The notes: a model not told the origin generated them from the sequence alone. A DNA stretch of 64,000 nt from an uncultured Micrococcaceae bacterium (GCA_947502645.1 CANNAD010000001.1:1-64000), one strand, 5' to 3'. Positions 21,407 to 30,720 are shown, numbered from the stretch's first letter. Numbers and translations: made by a program.

Positions 21407-24400
21407 CTACCGGCGAACGACGGAGCGCAGATGCCGTAGCGCAACGGATAGCGATGCCATATCGTCACGCTCCAACCTGTTGACCTCGTCGAACATCTTG
21501 GTAGCACGCTCCAGATTCGACGAGTTCTGCTCCTCCCAGTCCGTCAACCGGTCGGTAGCGTCACTGCCAGCGGCTGTTGTCCTCATCACCGAGTAGGTCA
21601 TATCCGCAATGGTCGAGTAAAGATCATCGCGAAGCGCTGCCCTTGCGAGCGCCTGCCACCTGTCCTCGCGCGGAAGTTTGGTGATTCTGGTCAGCAGCGA
21701 ATCGACCTCGAACCGGTTGTAGATCGCGTAATAGACCTTGGCTATATCCTCGACAGGTTCGTCGATACGCTGCGTGGCGTACGCCACATCGAGTAGACCG
21801 TAGCTCTCAAACTGCTCGGCCCAGTGGCGCCCGATCGAATCCGGCAAACCCCACTCGGTAGCAGTTTGACGCCACTCCTCGATCCTCTCCAGATCGGTGC
21901 CCTGGGCGTAATCAACCAGGTGCGCACGCAATGGATCGATCAATGGCTTGAAGTGCGCCACGTCTTCTTCCACTGTGGTATCGGAACTGACGTGGTTCGC
22001 AAACCAACGAACCGCCCTGTCGAGCAACCGGCGCATGTCCAGATAAACAGTGCACCAACGATCGACGGGGAAGTCAGCCGGCATGGAAGCCAGAGCCGTC
22101 GCCATTTCATCGAACTCAAAGATCTCACGCAGCGCCGCGAATGCTCGGGCGACGGTCGCGGCCGACACGGAGGTTTCCTCCATGACCCGGAACGCAAACG
22201 TGATGCCGCCCATATTGATCATGTCGTTCGCAACCAACGTCGCAATGATCTCCCTGCGCAACGGATGCGTGTCCAGGTCGTCATCGAACCGCTCAACCAG
22301 CTGACGCGGGAAGTAATTGCGCAGGGTCCGCGCAAACCACGGATCGTCGGCAAGATCGCTCTCGGTCAGTGCCTTCGTCAGCTCGATCTTCGCGTAGGCA
22401 GCGAGGACAGCCAACTCAGGAGAAGTCAGACCCTGACCGGCTCCGATTCGTGCCTGCAGCTCACTTGTGGTCGGCAGGAACTCCAGCTCACGGTTCAGTC
22501 CCGAGTGCTCTTCCAGGTGGTCCATGAGCCGTTCAAAGCTTGGGCTCCACTCCATGACCCGCTGTCTGTCATTCAAGAGGAGTATGTTCTGGTCGATATT
22601 GTCCTGGAGGACCAGCCTAGCAACCTCGTCCGTCATGGAGTGAAGGAATTCAGCCCGTTCGTCTACCTCGAGCTTTCCTGCTTCAACCATGCGATCCACA
22701 AAGATCTTGATGTTGACCTCGTGATCGGAACAGTCCACGCCAGCCGAGTTGTCGATGGCGTCGGTGTTGAGGATGACGCCGTTACGGGCTGCCTCGATTC
22801 GACCGCGCTGGGTCATCCCCAGGTTCCCGCCCTCACCGATGACCCGCGCGCGGATGTCGCGCCCGTCAACGCGAATGGCGTCGTTGGCCTTGTCACCAAC
22901 TTCCGCATGGGATTCGGTCGAGGCCTTGATGTACGTCCCGATGCCGCCGTTGTACAGGAGGTCCACAGGCGCGGCAAGGATAGCCCTCAGGAGCTCTGGC
23001 GGACTCATCGAGACGACGTTGCCGTCGAGTCCCAAAACCTGACGGATTTCAGCGGAAATCGGAACAGATTTACGAGACCTCGCGAAGACACCGCCGCCCT
23101 CGCTGATTAGAGAAGGATCGTAGTCCTCCCAGGACGATCGCGGCAGGTTGAACAGCCTGGTTCGCTCTGCATGGGAGGCCGCAGCATCAGGGTTCGGATC
23201 CAGGAAAATATGCCGGTGGTCAAAAGCAGCAACGAGCCTGATGTGCTCGGAAGCCATCATGCCGTTACCGAAGACGTCACCGCTCATATCGCCGATGCCA
23301 ACAACTGTGAAGTCCTCAGCCTGTGTGTCGATTCCAAATTCGCGGAAATGCCATTTCACTGATTCCCAGGCACCTCTTGCGGTGATTCCCATCGCCTTGT
23401 GGTCGTACCCAACAGAACCACCGGAAGCAAAGGCGTCACCGAGCCAGAAGCCGTACTCTGCGGACAGGGCGTTGGCAGTGTCAGAGAACGCGGCAGTGCC
23501 CTTGTCAGCAGCGACGACCAGGTAGGAGTCGTCGCCGTCGTGCCGTACCACGCGGTCCGGAGGCACAACCGACTGTCCGCTCTCCTGAATAATCAGGTTG
23601 TCTGTGACATCCAGAAGGCCACGGATGAAGACCTTGTAGCTTTCCTTGCCCTCATCAATCCAGGCGCCCCGGTCCACTGCAGGGTCGGGCAGCTGCTTGG
23701 CAAAGAACCCACCCTTCGCTCCGGTCGGAACGATGACAGCGTTCTTGACAGTCTGGGCTTTCACGAGGCCCAGAACCTCCGTACGGAAGTCCTCGCGGCG
23801 ATCTGACCAGCGAAGGCCACCACGCGCAACCTCACCGAACCGCAGGTGCACTCCCTCAACCCGTGGAGAGTAGACCCAGATCTCAAACGTCGGCCTCGGG
23901 AATGGTGCCGCTTCGATGCTGGTCGTATCAAGCTTGAAGCTGACGTAGACCTTGTCCTGGAAAAAGTTGGTGCGCAGCGTCGACTCGATGAGATTCGCGA
24001 TTGTCCGCAGTGCCCGGTCAGCGTCAAGTGTGGACACTTCTTCCAGACCGGCGTTGAGCCGCTCGCGAGCAGCGCCGATTGCCGATTCACGGGCGTCTGA
24101 ATCGAGATCAGGATTGAACCGGGCCTCGAACAAGTCGACGAGAGCCCGGCCGACTGCGGGGTTGGCCAAGAGCGTATCGGCGATGAAGCCGTACGAATTG
24201 ACGTTGCCCAGCTGACGCATGTACTTGGCGTAGCTACGCAGAATCAGGACCTGACGCCACTGCATGTTCTCCGCCAGGACCATCCGATCGAACTCATCGG
24301 ATTCACTCTGCCCGGTCATGGCTGCTGCAAACGCGTTCTCGAGCAACGACGCCGTTTTCATGGGGTCTATGCCAGCGGGGTAACGCAATCCCAGATCGTA

Positions 24401-26242
24401 GAGATAGAAACTCGTTCCGTCTGCCCTATTGATTTCGAATGGACGTTCGTCGAGCACCTCCAGACCAAGATTTTGCAGGAACGGCAGAATCTGGCTGAGG
24501 CTCTTGGGTTCGCGCAGGTAGAGGTTCAGCCGGGCGTCCTCATCCTTGGGCGTTTCTCTGGTGCTTGGGACGTAAACGTGGATAACCGGTGCTGAGGTGC
24601 CATCTGACTCGTAGCTCTCGAACCGCTCGATATCATCAAGGGCGTCCTCGACCTCAAAAAGCACCCGGTAGCTCGGCGGGAAAGCCTCAGCCCACTGAGC
24701 CGACAGCTGATCGGCCTTCTCGCGGCCGAACTTTGAATGCGCGACCTCCTCGATCCCTTCGCTCCAGGAACGCGTGGACTGAACAAGGCGCTGCTCAAGT
24801 GCAGCGGCATCAACTTCGGGGCTCTCGCCACCGCGTGGAAGTCTGATGCGGAAGAACAGCCGTGTCAGCGCCGACTCGCTCATCCGCGCTTCGAAGTCGA
24901 TGGCCTCTGCGTTGAATGTCTGCCGCAGTTCATCCTCGATACGCAGCCGAGTGCTCGTGGTGTACCGGTCCCGCGGGAGGTAAATGACCGCGGACATGAA
25001 CCTGCCATAGACATCCGGTCGAAGGAAGAGACGTGTCCGGCGTCGCTCCTGCAGACGCAGGATCCCCATAGCGGTATTGGCCATGTCATCGGCATCGATC
25101 TGGAACAGTTCATCCCGTGGATAGGTTTCAAGGATGGTCATGAGGTCTTTGCCAGAATGCGAATTTGGATGGAACCCGCACTTGCGCAGCACCGCGTCAA
25201 CCTTGTCCCTGACAACTGGGACGCGCCGCACGGCATCCGTGTAGGCCGTCGTTGAGAACAGACCGATAAAGCGCCGTTCGCCATCAACGTTTCCATTGGC
25301 ATCAAACCTCTTGATGCCCACGTAGTCCAGGTACGCTGTGCGGTGCACCGTGGATCGCGAATTAGCCTTGGTCACGACGAGTGCCCGCGGTTCGCGAGCC
25401 TTGGCTTTACCTGCCGTCGTCAAGTGCTGAATCCTGCGCCCGTCACGAACTTCACGTAGGAGGCCGAGACCGGAACCTGCTTTTACGGAGAGGACGTCCT
25501 CTCCGTCTTCGGTTGTAAGGTCATACTCGCGGAAACCGAGGAAAGTGAAGTTTCCCTTGTCGAGCCAGGACAGCAACTCGCGTGCCTGCTCGAGGTCCGG
25601 GACATCCTGTGCGTTGACGACCGAGGAGAGATTTTCCGCCACTTCGCGGGCCTTTGCGCGCATCGCAGGCCAGTCTTCCACTGCCGCCTTCACATCTCCG
25701 AGAACGCGCGTGAGGCCGTCAATCAGGTCCTGACGGGCTTCTGGACTCTTGAGACGCCGGACTTCAACTGCGATCCACGACTCCACCACAGTTGTTTGAT
25801 TCTCGCCTGCAGCAAGATGACCAAGACTGGGCAGCGCGGCCGTATCTCCGCTGGAAATGCCTGCATGAGCCGGCACTTTGCCCAGTCTGGTGAGCGTGCC
25901 GTTGTCGCGGTCGCGCGTGGCCACAAAGGTTGGATGGATGACCAGCTGTATGGCTGCATTTTGACGGACAATCTCGGCTGTTACCGAATCAACCAGGAAC
26001 GGAATGTCGTCCGTGACAACCAGAATGATACTGGCATCATCCTCATCCAGTACGTCAACCGCCACCCCGCCGCCAGACCGCGACGCAGCCAGTTCGCGAT
26101 GCTTTAACGCTCTGTCCCGCAACGTCTCGCGGCTGTAGTGCTCTGCATCCTCCGCGGCCAGTTGCTCGTAGTAGTTTTCGATGAACTCTTCCACCGAGGT
26201 GCCTGAACTGGACAGATCCGCCGTGCTGGATCCAGACGACAT
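21407..26242 (-). CDS. gdh: NAD-specific glutamate dehydrogenase, large (about 180 kDa) type
   Basis: 1611 aa; GEVARGGLRWSDRREDFRTEVLGLVKAQTVKNAVIVPTGAKGGFFAKQLP. Confidence 0.95.
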   Translation of the reverse strand: MSSGSSTADLSSSGTSVEEFIENYYEQLAAEDAEHYSRETLRDRALKHRELAASRSGGGVAVDVLDEDDASIILVVTDDIPFLVDSVTAEIVRQNAAIQLVIHPTFVATRDRDNGTLTRLGKVPAHAGISSGDTAALPSLGHLAAGENQTTVVESWIAVEVRRLKSPEARQDLIDGLTRVLGDVKAAVEDWPAMRAKAREVAENLSSVVNAQDVPDLEQARELLSWLDKGNFTFLGFREYDLTTEDGEDVLSVKAGSGLGLLREVRDGRRIQHLTTAGKAKAREPRALVVTKANSRSTVHRTAYLDYVGIKRFDANGNVDGERRFIGLFSTTAYTDAVRRVPVVRDKVDAVLRKCGFHPNSHSGKDLMTILETYPRDELFQIDADDMANTAMGILRLQERRRTRLFLRPDVYGRFMSAVIYLPRDRYTTSTRLRIEDELRQTFNAEAIDFEARMSESALTRLFFRIRLPRGGESPEVDAAALEQRLVQSTRSWSEGIEEVAHSKFGREKADQLSAQWAEAFPPSYRVLFEVEDALDDIERFESYESDGTSAPVIHVYVPSTRETPKDEDARLNLYLREPKSLSQILPFLQNLGLEVLDERPFEINRADGTSFYLYDLGLRYPAGIDPMKTASLLENAFAAAMTGQSESDEFDRMVLAENMQWRQVLILRSYAKYMRQLGNVNSYGFIADTLLANPAVGRALVDLFEARFNPDLDSDARESAIGAARERLNAGLEEVSTLDADRALRTIANLIESTLRTNFFQDKVYVSFKLDTTSIEAAPFPRPTFEIWVYSPRVEGVHLRFGEVARGGLRWSDRREDFRTEVLGLVKAQTVKNAVIVPTGAKGGFFAKQLPDPAVDRGAWIDEGKESYKVFIRGLLDVTDNLIIQESGQSVVPPDRVVRHDGDDSYLVVAADKGTAAFSDTANALSAEYGFWLGDAFASGGSVGYDHKAMGITARGAWESVKWHFREFGIDTQAEDFTVVGIGDMSGDVFGNGMMASEHIRLVAAFDHRHIFLDPNPDAAASHAERTRLFNLPRSSWEDYDPSLISEGGGVFARSRKSVPISAEIRQVLGLDGNVVSMSPPELLRAILAAPVDLLYNGGIGTYIKASTESHAEVGDKANDAIRVDGRDIRARVIGEGGNLGMTQRGRIEAARNGVILNTDAIDNSAGVDCSDHEVNIKIFVDRMVEAGKLEVDERAEFLHSMTDEVARLVLQDNIDQNILLLNDRQRVMEWSPSFERLMDHLEEHSGLNRELEFLPTTSELQARIGAGQGLTSPELAVLAAYAKIELTKALTESDLADDPWFARTLRNYFPRQLVERFDDDLDTHPLRREIIATLVANDMINMGGITFAFRVMEETSVSAATVARAFAALREIFEFDEMATALASMPADFPVDRWCTVYLDMRRLLDRAVRWFANHVSSDTTVEEDVAHFKPLIDPLRAHLVDYAQGTDLERIEEWRQTATEWGLPDSIGRHWAEQFESYGLLDVAYATQRIDEPVEDIAKVYYAIYNRFEVDSLLTRITKLPREDRWQALARAALRDDLYSTIADMTYSVMRTTAAGSDATDRLTDWEEQNSSNLERATKMFDEVNRLERDDMASLSVALRHLRSVVRR

Positions 26243-26264
26243 GTGAACGCCTCCACTAAGAAAT

Positions 26265-26285
26265 GAAAAACTGCACCGTTGCAGT
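26265..26285 (-). terminator. Intrinsic terminator between CpaE-like gene and gdh
   Basis: Minus-strand ACTGCA-ACGG-TGCAGT followed by TTTTTCATTT. Confidence 0.6.
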
Positions 26286-26324
26286 CCCTTTACCTCTTGA
26301 GCCTAGCGCCGATTTCCTAAAACT

Positions 26325-27620
26325 TCACTTTGCGCGGCGGGTACTTCGGGAGCCCCTTCTGGAACGGCTGGCGCCGGTACCGGCGACGGCCGCAATGGCA
26401 TTTCGCAGTGGCGAGTCCGGAGCTGATTCCAGGAGCACTGAACCTGCCAGAAGGGATGCGTCCGCAGCCGCCTCGTCAGATGGAAGGAACGCATCAATTT
26501 CATGCTGGGGCCCAAACCGTTCCCAGGCCTCCCGAAGTTGCCGTTCGGGTGATCGGCCTACAGCCGATGCCCTGACCCGGTTGAAAAGCACGCGCGGAGA
26601 CGCTGTGGGCACAGCATGCGTGAGTTGACTCAAAGCGCGGACCAAACGCGGCATTCCGATCGAATCTGCAGTGCCTATGGCAAGTATGGTGTCTGCGCAC
26701 TCCAATGCCACAAGAGTGGCCCCGTTTCGCCGGGGAGCCATGGTGTCAAAACTTAATTCCTCATCAGCTTCCAGGCAAAAACTGGAGTCGATGACAACGT
26801 GCTCGACGAGTCCGCGGGCTTCCTCGATCACACGGCGGAATGCAGATCCCCGCAACTCGGCCCAACGGTCAGGCCGCGTTATGCCCGTCAGGACCCGAAG
26901 ATGCCCCCCGCCAATTGCAACTTCAGTTGACACCCTGTCCAGCGACGACGAGTCAAGAGACCCTTGATCGGCTAGCCTGCATGCATGTGCCAGGCCTGCA
27001 GTTTCATCGAGCAGACCCAGAGAGGCAGCAACGGCAGAACCGTACGTATCGGCGTCGATCAGGAGGACGCTCACGCCGGAAGCGGCGAGCTCGGCCGCGA
27101 AATTCACGGCCAGTGTGGTTCTGCCGGGCGCACCGTAAGGTCCCCACACGGCAGTGACCGTACCTCTCTGGGAGGGGTCTTTCGGAACCTGATGATCCTC
27201 GGCCGCCTTTAGCTCGGTCAGCGCGTCCTCTGTCGCCGCGTAGTCCTTCGTTGAACCGGACCGGGAATTGAGCTTCAGTGCGTGCACTGATTCCTCCACC
27301 GCCGTGGCCAGTTCCGAGGCGCCTACGGTGCTGGAGACATGACGAACACCCAGGCCGTCCAGCCGGAGCCTGACGTCCGGATCGTCAACGAGAACAACTA
27401 CCGCAACTTCTGACTCGGCCAATCGGGCCACCATGGAGCCCGATATTTCCCCGGACTCGTGTGCCAGGATGGCGGCACGGGCCAGGCCGGATTGACATGC
27501 CGCGAGTAGTTCAGTGAGCTCAGAGCATCTCCGGACGACGGTGACGGGCCCGCGGAGCCTTTCCAAGCCGGTCACCAGCTCGCCGGTGGACTCCCCTACG
27601 GTAACGACAGGAATGTTCAT
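26325..27620 (-). CDS. CpaE/TadZ-like ParA/MinD-family ATPase with receiver-like N-terminus
   Basis: VTAVWGPYGAPGRTTLAVNFAAELAASGVSVLLIDADTYGSAVAASLGL. Confidence 0.85.
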   Translation of the reverse strand: MNIPVVTVGESTGELVTGLERLRGPVTVVRRCSELTELLAACQSGLARAAILAHESGEISGSMVARLAESEVAVVVLVDDPDVRLRLDGLGVRHVSSTVGASELATAVEESVHALKLNSRSGSTKDYAATEDALTELKAAEDHQVPKDPSQRGTVTAVWGPYGAPGRTTLAVNFAAELAASGVSVLLIDADTYGSAVAASLGLLDETAGLAHACRLADQGSLDSSSLDRVSTEVAIGGGHLRVLTGITRPDRWAELRGSAFRRVIEEARGLVEHVVIDSSFCLEADEELSFDTMAPRRNGATLVALECADTILAIGTADSIGMPRLVRALSQLTHAVPTASPRVLFNRVRASAVGRSPERQLREAWERFGPQHEIDAFLPSDEAAADASLLAGSVLLESAPDSPLRNAIAAVAGTGASRSRRGSRSTRRAK

Positions 27621-28270
27621 TCGGCACCACCAGGGTTGGGGATGACAGCAATATTTGCCTCATTGGAGATGGCATCCAGCAAGGCGCTCATCTTCTCTTC
27701 CGCGACAAGCACCTGAACAGTAGTGGCGTTGGTGCCACCCAGCGCTGATTCGGAATCTTCCCGCGAGGCAATCTCCACGCCTTCAAGGAGCAGCTGCGGC
27801 TTCTCGAAACGCTGGCCCTCTTCCTGCAGGGAAACCCACACATCAACGTATGAACCTACGACAGCTTCCGTCGAGAGCGGCTGCCGAACGAGCAGCCCAA
27901 CCGGCTGCCGGTCCAGTTCATCCGCGCTCCCGATAGCCGACTTTGTCAAAAGCTCGTCTCCACGCAGCATCGACAACGCCATGGCGCTGTCGGGGAGACC
28001 TTCTTCAACCGTGATGTATGCCGCTTCGGCCTCGCCCAGGCGCACGCCGACAATTGCCAGGTCATTCTCATGAACTTCACTGCCAACTGGCAGATCTTTT
28101 TTTATCGCATAGACGTCTACGGTCTGATCCGCGGTGTTGACCAGTGCAACAACACCTGCGACAGACGCGCAAACGAGCAGGATTCCCACGAGAAGCCGCG
28201 GATCGTGCCAGGACGGCTTTTTCAACCGGGATGCGCTGGGCGAGGAGACAGGTACAGGATGTGCGCTCAT
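27617..28270 (-). CDS. SAF-domain protein (CpaB/RcpC-like)
   Basis: Single N-terminal TM; VYAIKKDLPVGSEVHENDLAIVGVRLGEAEAAYI; 4-nt overlap with the CpaE-like gene. Confidence 0.85.
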   Translation of the reverse strand: MSAHPVPVSSPSASRLKKPSWHDPRLLVGILLVCASVAGVVALVNTADQTVDVYAIKKDLPVGSEVHENDLAIVGVRLGEAEAAYITVEEGLPDSAMALSMLRGDELLTKSAIGSADELDRQPVGLLVRQPLSTEAVVGSYVDVWVSLQEEGQRFEKPQLLLEGVEIASREDSESALGGTNATTVQVLVAEEKMSALLDAISNEANIAVIPNPGGAE

Positions 28271-28297
28271 GTACTTATTCTGGAGGAAATGCGCACC

Positions 28298-28325
28298 AAA
28301 CAAAAACGCCTGTCATCAAACAGGC
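28298..28325 (-). terminator. Terminator-like hairpin on minus strand upstream of the SAF gene
   Basis: Minus strand GCCTGT-TTGATG-ACAGGC-GTTTTTGTTT. Confidence 0.55.
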
Positions 28326-28331
28326 ACAAAC

Positions 28332-28340
28332 TGTGGATAA
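28332..28340 (-). promoter_or_regulatory. Perfect DnaA box (TTATCCACA)
   Basis: tgtggataa on the + strand. Confidence 0.55.
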
Positions 28341-28422
28341 CTGCCTCAATCCGCTTCAAAGAGGTCTTGAGGTGGCAGACTTGGAGTAATGACCCGTTCA
28401 ATCGATTTCCTGAGGAGTAAAG

Positions 28423-28641
28423 ATGGCCCGCTTCCTCACACTGTCTGACGTCGCCGAGGAACTACAGATCTCCTCTTCTCAGATGTACGCACTTGTCCGT
28501 AGCGGCGAACTGCCGGCCATCCAGATCGGCGGCCGCGGTCAATGGAGGGTCGAACAAACGGTCCTGGACCAGTACATCGAGGATAAGTACGCCGAAGCCC
28601 GGCAGCAGATTCAGGATGCCAAGTCACGGGAAAAGGCCTGA
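28423..28641 (+). CDS. Small HTH protein, MerR/excisionase/BldC-like superfamily
   Basis: LTLSDVAEELQISSSQMYALVRSGELPAIQIGGRGQWRVEQTVLDQYIE (HTH_17 pattern). Confidence 0.9.
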   Translation: MARFLTLSDVAEELQISSSQMYALVRSGELPAIQIGGRGQWRVEQTVLDQYIEDKYAEARQQIQDAKSREKA

Positions 28642-28657
28642 TCATCCGCCCCTGATG

Positions 28658-29218
28658 TTATGGGTACTGCGAACTGACAGCCATAACAGCGGAAAATGGG
28701 ATCGCGTTGACGCTCGAGACGTTGTCGGCAGAACGAAACTCGCCAGTTGGAGCTATCGCGACTTCCATGAAATCGCGCCCCACACGGTCGATCGTCCCCG
28801 AGAGCGTGGACGAACGGTCTGAACCCCTGAGCCAAATAGCCACCCTGGAGCGATCCCGGGCAAGAGCGCGGAACGCCGACGCCATGCCCAAACGCTGGCG
28901 TCCCACCGATTTCTCGGTTGCCGAGAACCTGCCCAGTCCCTCAATGGACTGCAGCCCCTGGAAGGGCAACAGGATGGACCGCGTGCCGTCCTGGAGAACA
29001 AGCCACTCGCTTCCCACAAAGACCACCCTGCCACTAAAGACAGCCGCGCTCTCGACGCGAATCCGCAGGTTTCTCTCCAGCTGACCCCTGAGCCGATCCG
29101 CAAACTCGATGCCGGACTGCTCCATCCGGACCCTCTCCGAAACTTCGGATTCAATCGTGGCCAGTTCCGCTGCTGCCAGCTGCCCATCCAGGTCCTCGAA
29201 AAGTGCATCCCATCGCAT
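28658..29218 (-). CDS. Conserved hypothetical actinobacterial protein
   Basis: 186 aa intact ORF with consistent high-GC coding character; no family recognised. Confidence 0.65.
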   Translation of the reverse strand: MRWDALFEDLDGQLAAAELATIESEVSERVRMEQSGIEFADRLRGQLERNLRIRVESAAVFSGRVVFVGSEWLVLQDGTRSILLPFQGLQSIEGLGRFSATEKSVGRQRLGMASAFRALARDRSRVAIWLRGSDRSSTLSGTIDRVGRDFMEVAIAPTGEFRSADNVSSVNAIPFSAVMAVSSQYP

Positions 29219-29300
29219 CGGCTCAGGCTACGTTGCTGCCCCATCGGTGGTCAATCACTGGACATCCAACGCGATCAACGGTAAACATATACCTGTAAAG

Positions 29301-29330
29301 CGCATCAAACTACATCAAACAGCATCTAAC
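29301..29330 (+). repeat. Three consecutive 10-bp direct repeats cgCATCAAAC taCATCAAAC agCATCTAAC
   Basis: Exact 10-bp period, 34 bp upstream of the LysM gene start. Confidence 0.85.
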
Positions 29331-29364
29331 AGGCTGAACAGTCTCAGTCGTATCAGGGGGAAAA

Positions 29365-30081
29365 ATGGGAAGACTTCGCGCAGACGCGGCGATAGCCGTA
29401 GGCACGGCCGCGCTTGGTGGCCTACTCGTGGCCGCTGGAATAGTTATTGGTGAACGCCAGGGCTCCGGGACGTTGACCGACCTGGTCGGCCTGGCCGCCA
29501 GCGCCGTCGGTCTCCTGCTTTTAGCGTGGTGGCTGGTAAGCCTCATTCTTGCGTTCGTCGCTGGCATGCTCGCGCAGAAAGCCCAAACACGTGTACAGCG
29601 GTTCGCCTCTGCAGCCGCGCCTGAATACATGAAGCGCATTGCGATTGCGGTACTGGGCCTCAACATGATCGCCATACCAGCTGCCACTGCGAGTGAAAGT
29701 TCAGTCACCGTGAACATCACGACGTCAGCCGCGGCTGAGGGCGCGGAGTCGGTATCGCCCCTATGGGTGGATTCTCAAGAAAACGCCACGCTGGAGTCCG
29801 TCTCGCCTCAGTGGAAACCAACCCGGCAGCCAGCCCAGGGCGGATTACTGGTCAAGCAGCAACGGGCTGCAGACATCCGGCAGCACAACGAAGTAACGGT
29901 CAAACCTGGGGACTGCCTCTGGACTCTGGCTGCTGAACAGCTCGGTTCATCAGCTACCGACCAGCAAATCGCCAATCAATGGCAACTCTGGTACTCGGCA
30001 AATCAAGATGTTATCGGCGAAGACCCTGACATTCTGCTGCCCGGCACCGTGCTGACTGCGCCTTCAGTCCCCCAGCCGTAA
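29365..30081 (+). CDS. Membrane protein with C-terminal LysM domain
   Basis: Two N-terminal TM helices plus a third; EVTVKPGDCLWTLAAEQLGSSATDQQIANQWQLWYSANQDVIGEDPDILLPGTVLTAP. Confidence 0.85.
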   Translation: MGRLRADAAIAVGTAALGGLLVAAGIVIGERQGSGTLTDLVGLAASAVGLLLLAWWLVSLILAFVAGMLAQKAQTRVQRFASAAAPEYMKRIAIAVLGLNMIAIPAATASESSVTVNITTSAAAEGAESVSPLWVDSQENATLESVSPQWKPTRQPAQGGLLVKQQRAADIRQHNEVTVKPGDCLWTLAAEQLGSSATDQQIANQWQLWYSANQDVIGEDPDILLPGTVLTAPSVPQP

Positions 30082-30144
30082 CCGCAACGCCCGCAGGCCG
30101 AAGCCACATTGACCGCCACCCGCAGTGGCACATAGAGGACAAAC

Positions 30145-30708
30145 ATGCAGAATTTGCTCACCTTCCCCCAGTTTCCAACAGAAGCCTTCCCCCTGGCCGC
30201 TGCAAGCGGCGCACCCAGACCAGTGACTCCCCAACGGGTCCCGAGTTCGAGCATCCCGCAACCCACCGCTATCACTTCTCTGCAGCTTTCACGACAGAAA
30301 GCCGCCGACGCGAACGAACGAGCAGCCAACGCGACTCCACCGATCACACCACCCATTGACGAGAAGCGTGTGTCAGCAATAGCTGCCTCCGTGGGACAGG
30401 CTGCTATTGAGGTGCTCGGTGGTTCGAGACCCATCAAGCAGATGCAGCCCTGGCTCGACGCAAAAAGCTTCGAACGACTTCAGACTCGGACTGCACTGGT
30501 CGAGAATTTCAGGCGCAGGTCTTCGGCCAACACGGCAACGCGCCTTCACCGCGGCATCAGCGTCAGATCCACGCACCTATGCCAGGTCCGCGAAGGCGCT
30601 TATGAAGCGTCGCTGGTTATTTCCGAACCGAGCCGGGTACGCGCCGTCGCCCTCCGTTTGGAGCTCCGCCGTGGAAACTGGAAAGTGACAGCCCTCGAGA
30701 TCGGCTAA
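30145..30708 (+). CDS. Rv3235-family protein
   Basis: C-terminal AAIEVLGGSRPIKQMQPWLDAKSFERLQTRTAL...VREGAYEASLVISEPSRVRAVALRLELRRGNWKVTALEIG; location next to secA. Confidence 0.8.
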   Translation: MQNLLTFPQFPTEAFPLAAASGAPRPVTPQRVPSSSIPQPTAITSLQLSRQKAADANERAANATPPITPPIDEKRVSAIAASVGQAAIEVLGGSRPIKQMQPWLDAKSFERLQTRTALVENFRRRSSANTATRLHRGISVRSTHLCQVREGAYEASLVISEPSRVRAVALRLELRRGNWKVTALEIG

Positions 30709-30720
30709 CGACCGCCGGAC

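Larger units (their letters stand above)
28292..28361 (+). repeat. 10-bp-phased degenerate direct repeats (CAYCAAAC-type)
   Basis: CACCAAAC 28294, CATCAAAC 28314, GCACAAAC 28324, CCTCAATC 28344, CTTCAAAG 28354; all starts are congruent modulo 10. Confidence 0.6.

Noticed and set aside
21824-23110. 428-aa ORF on + strand
   Set aside because: Antisense to the NAD-GDH gene with no domain signal.
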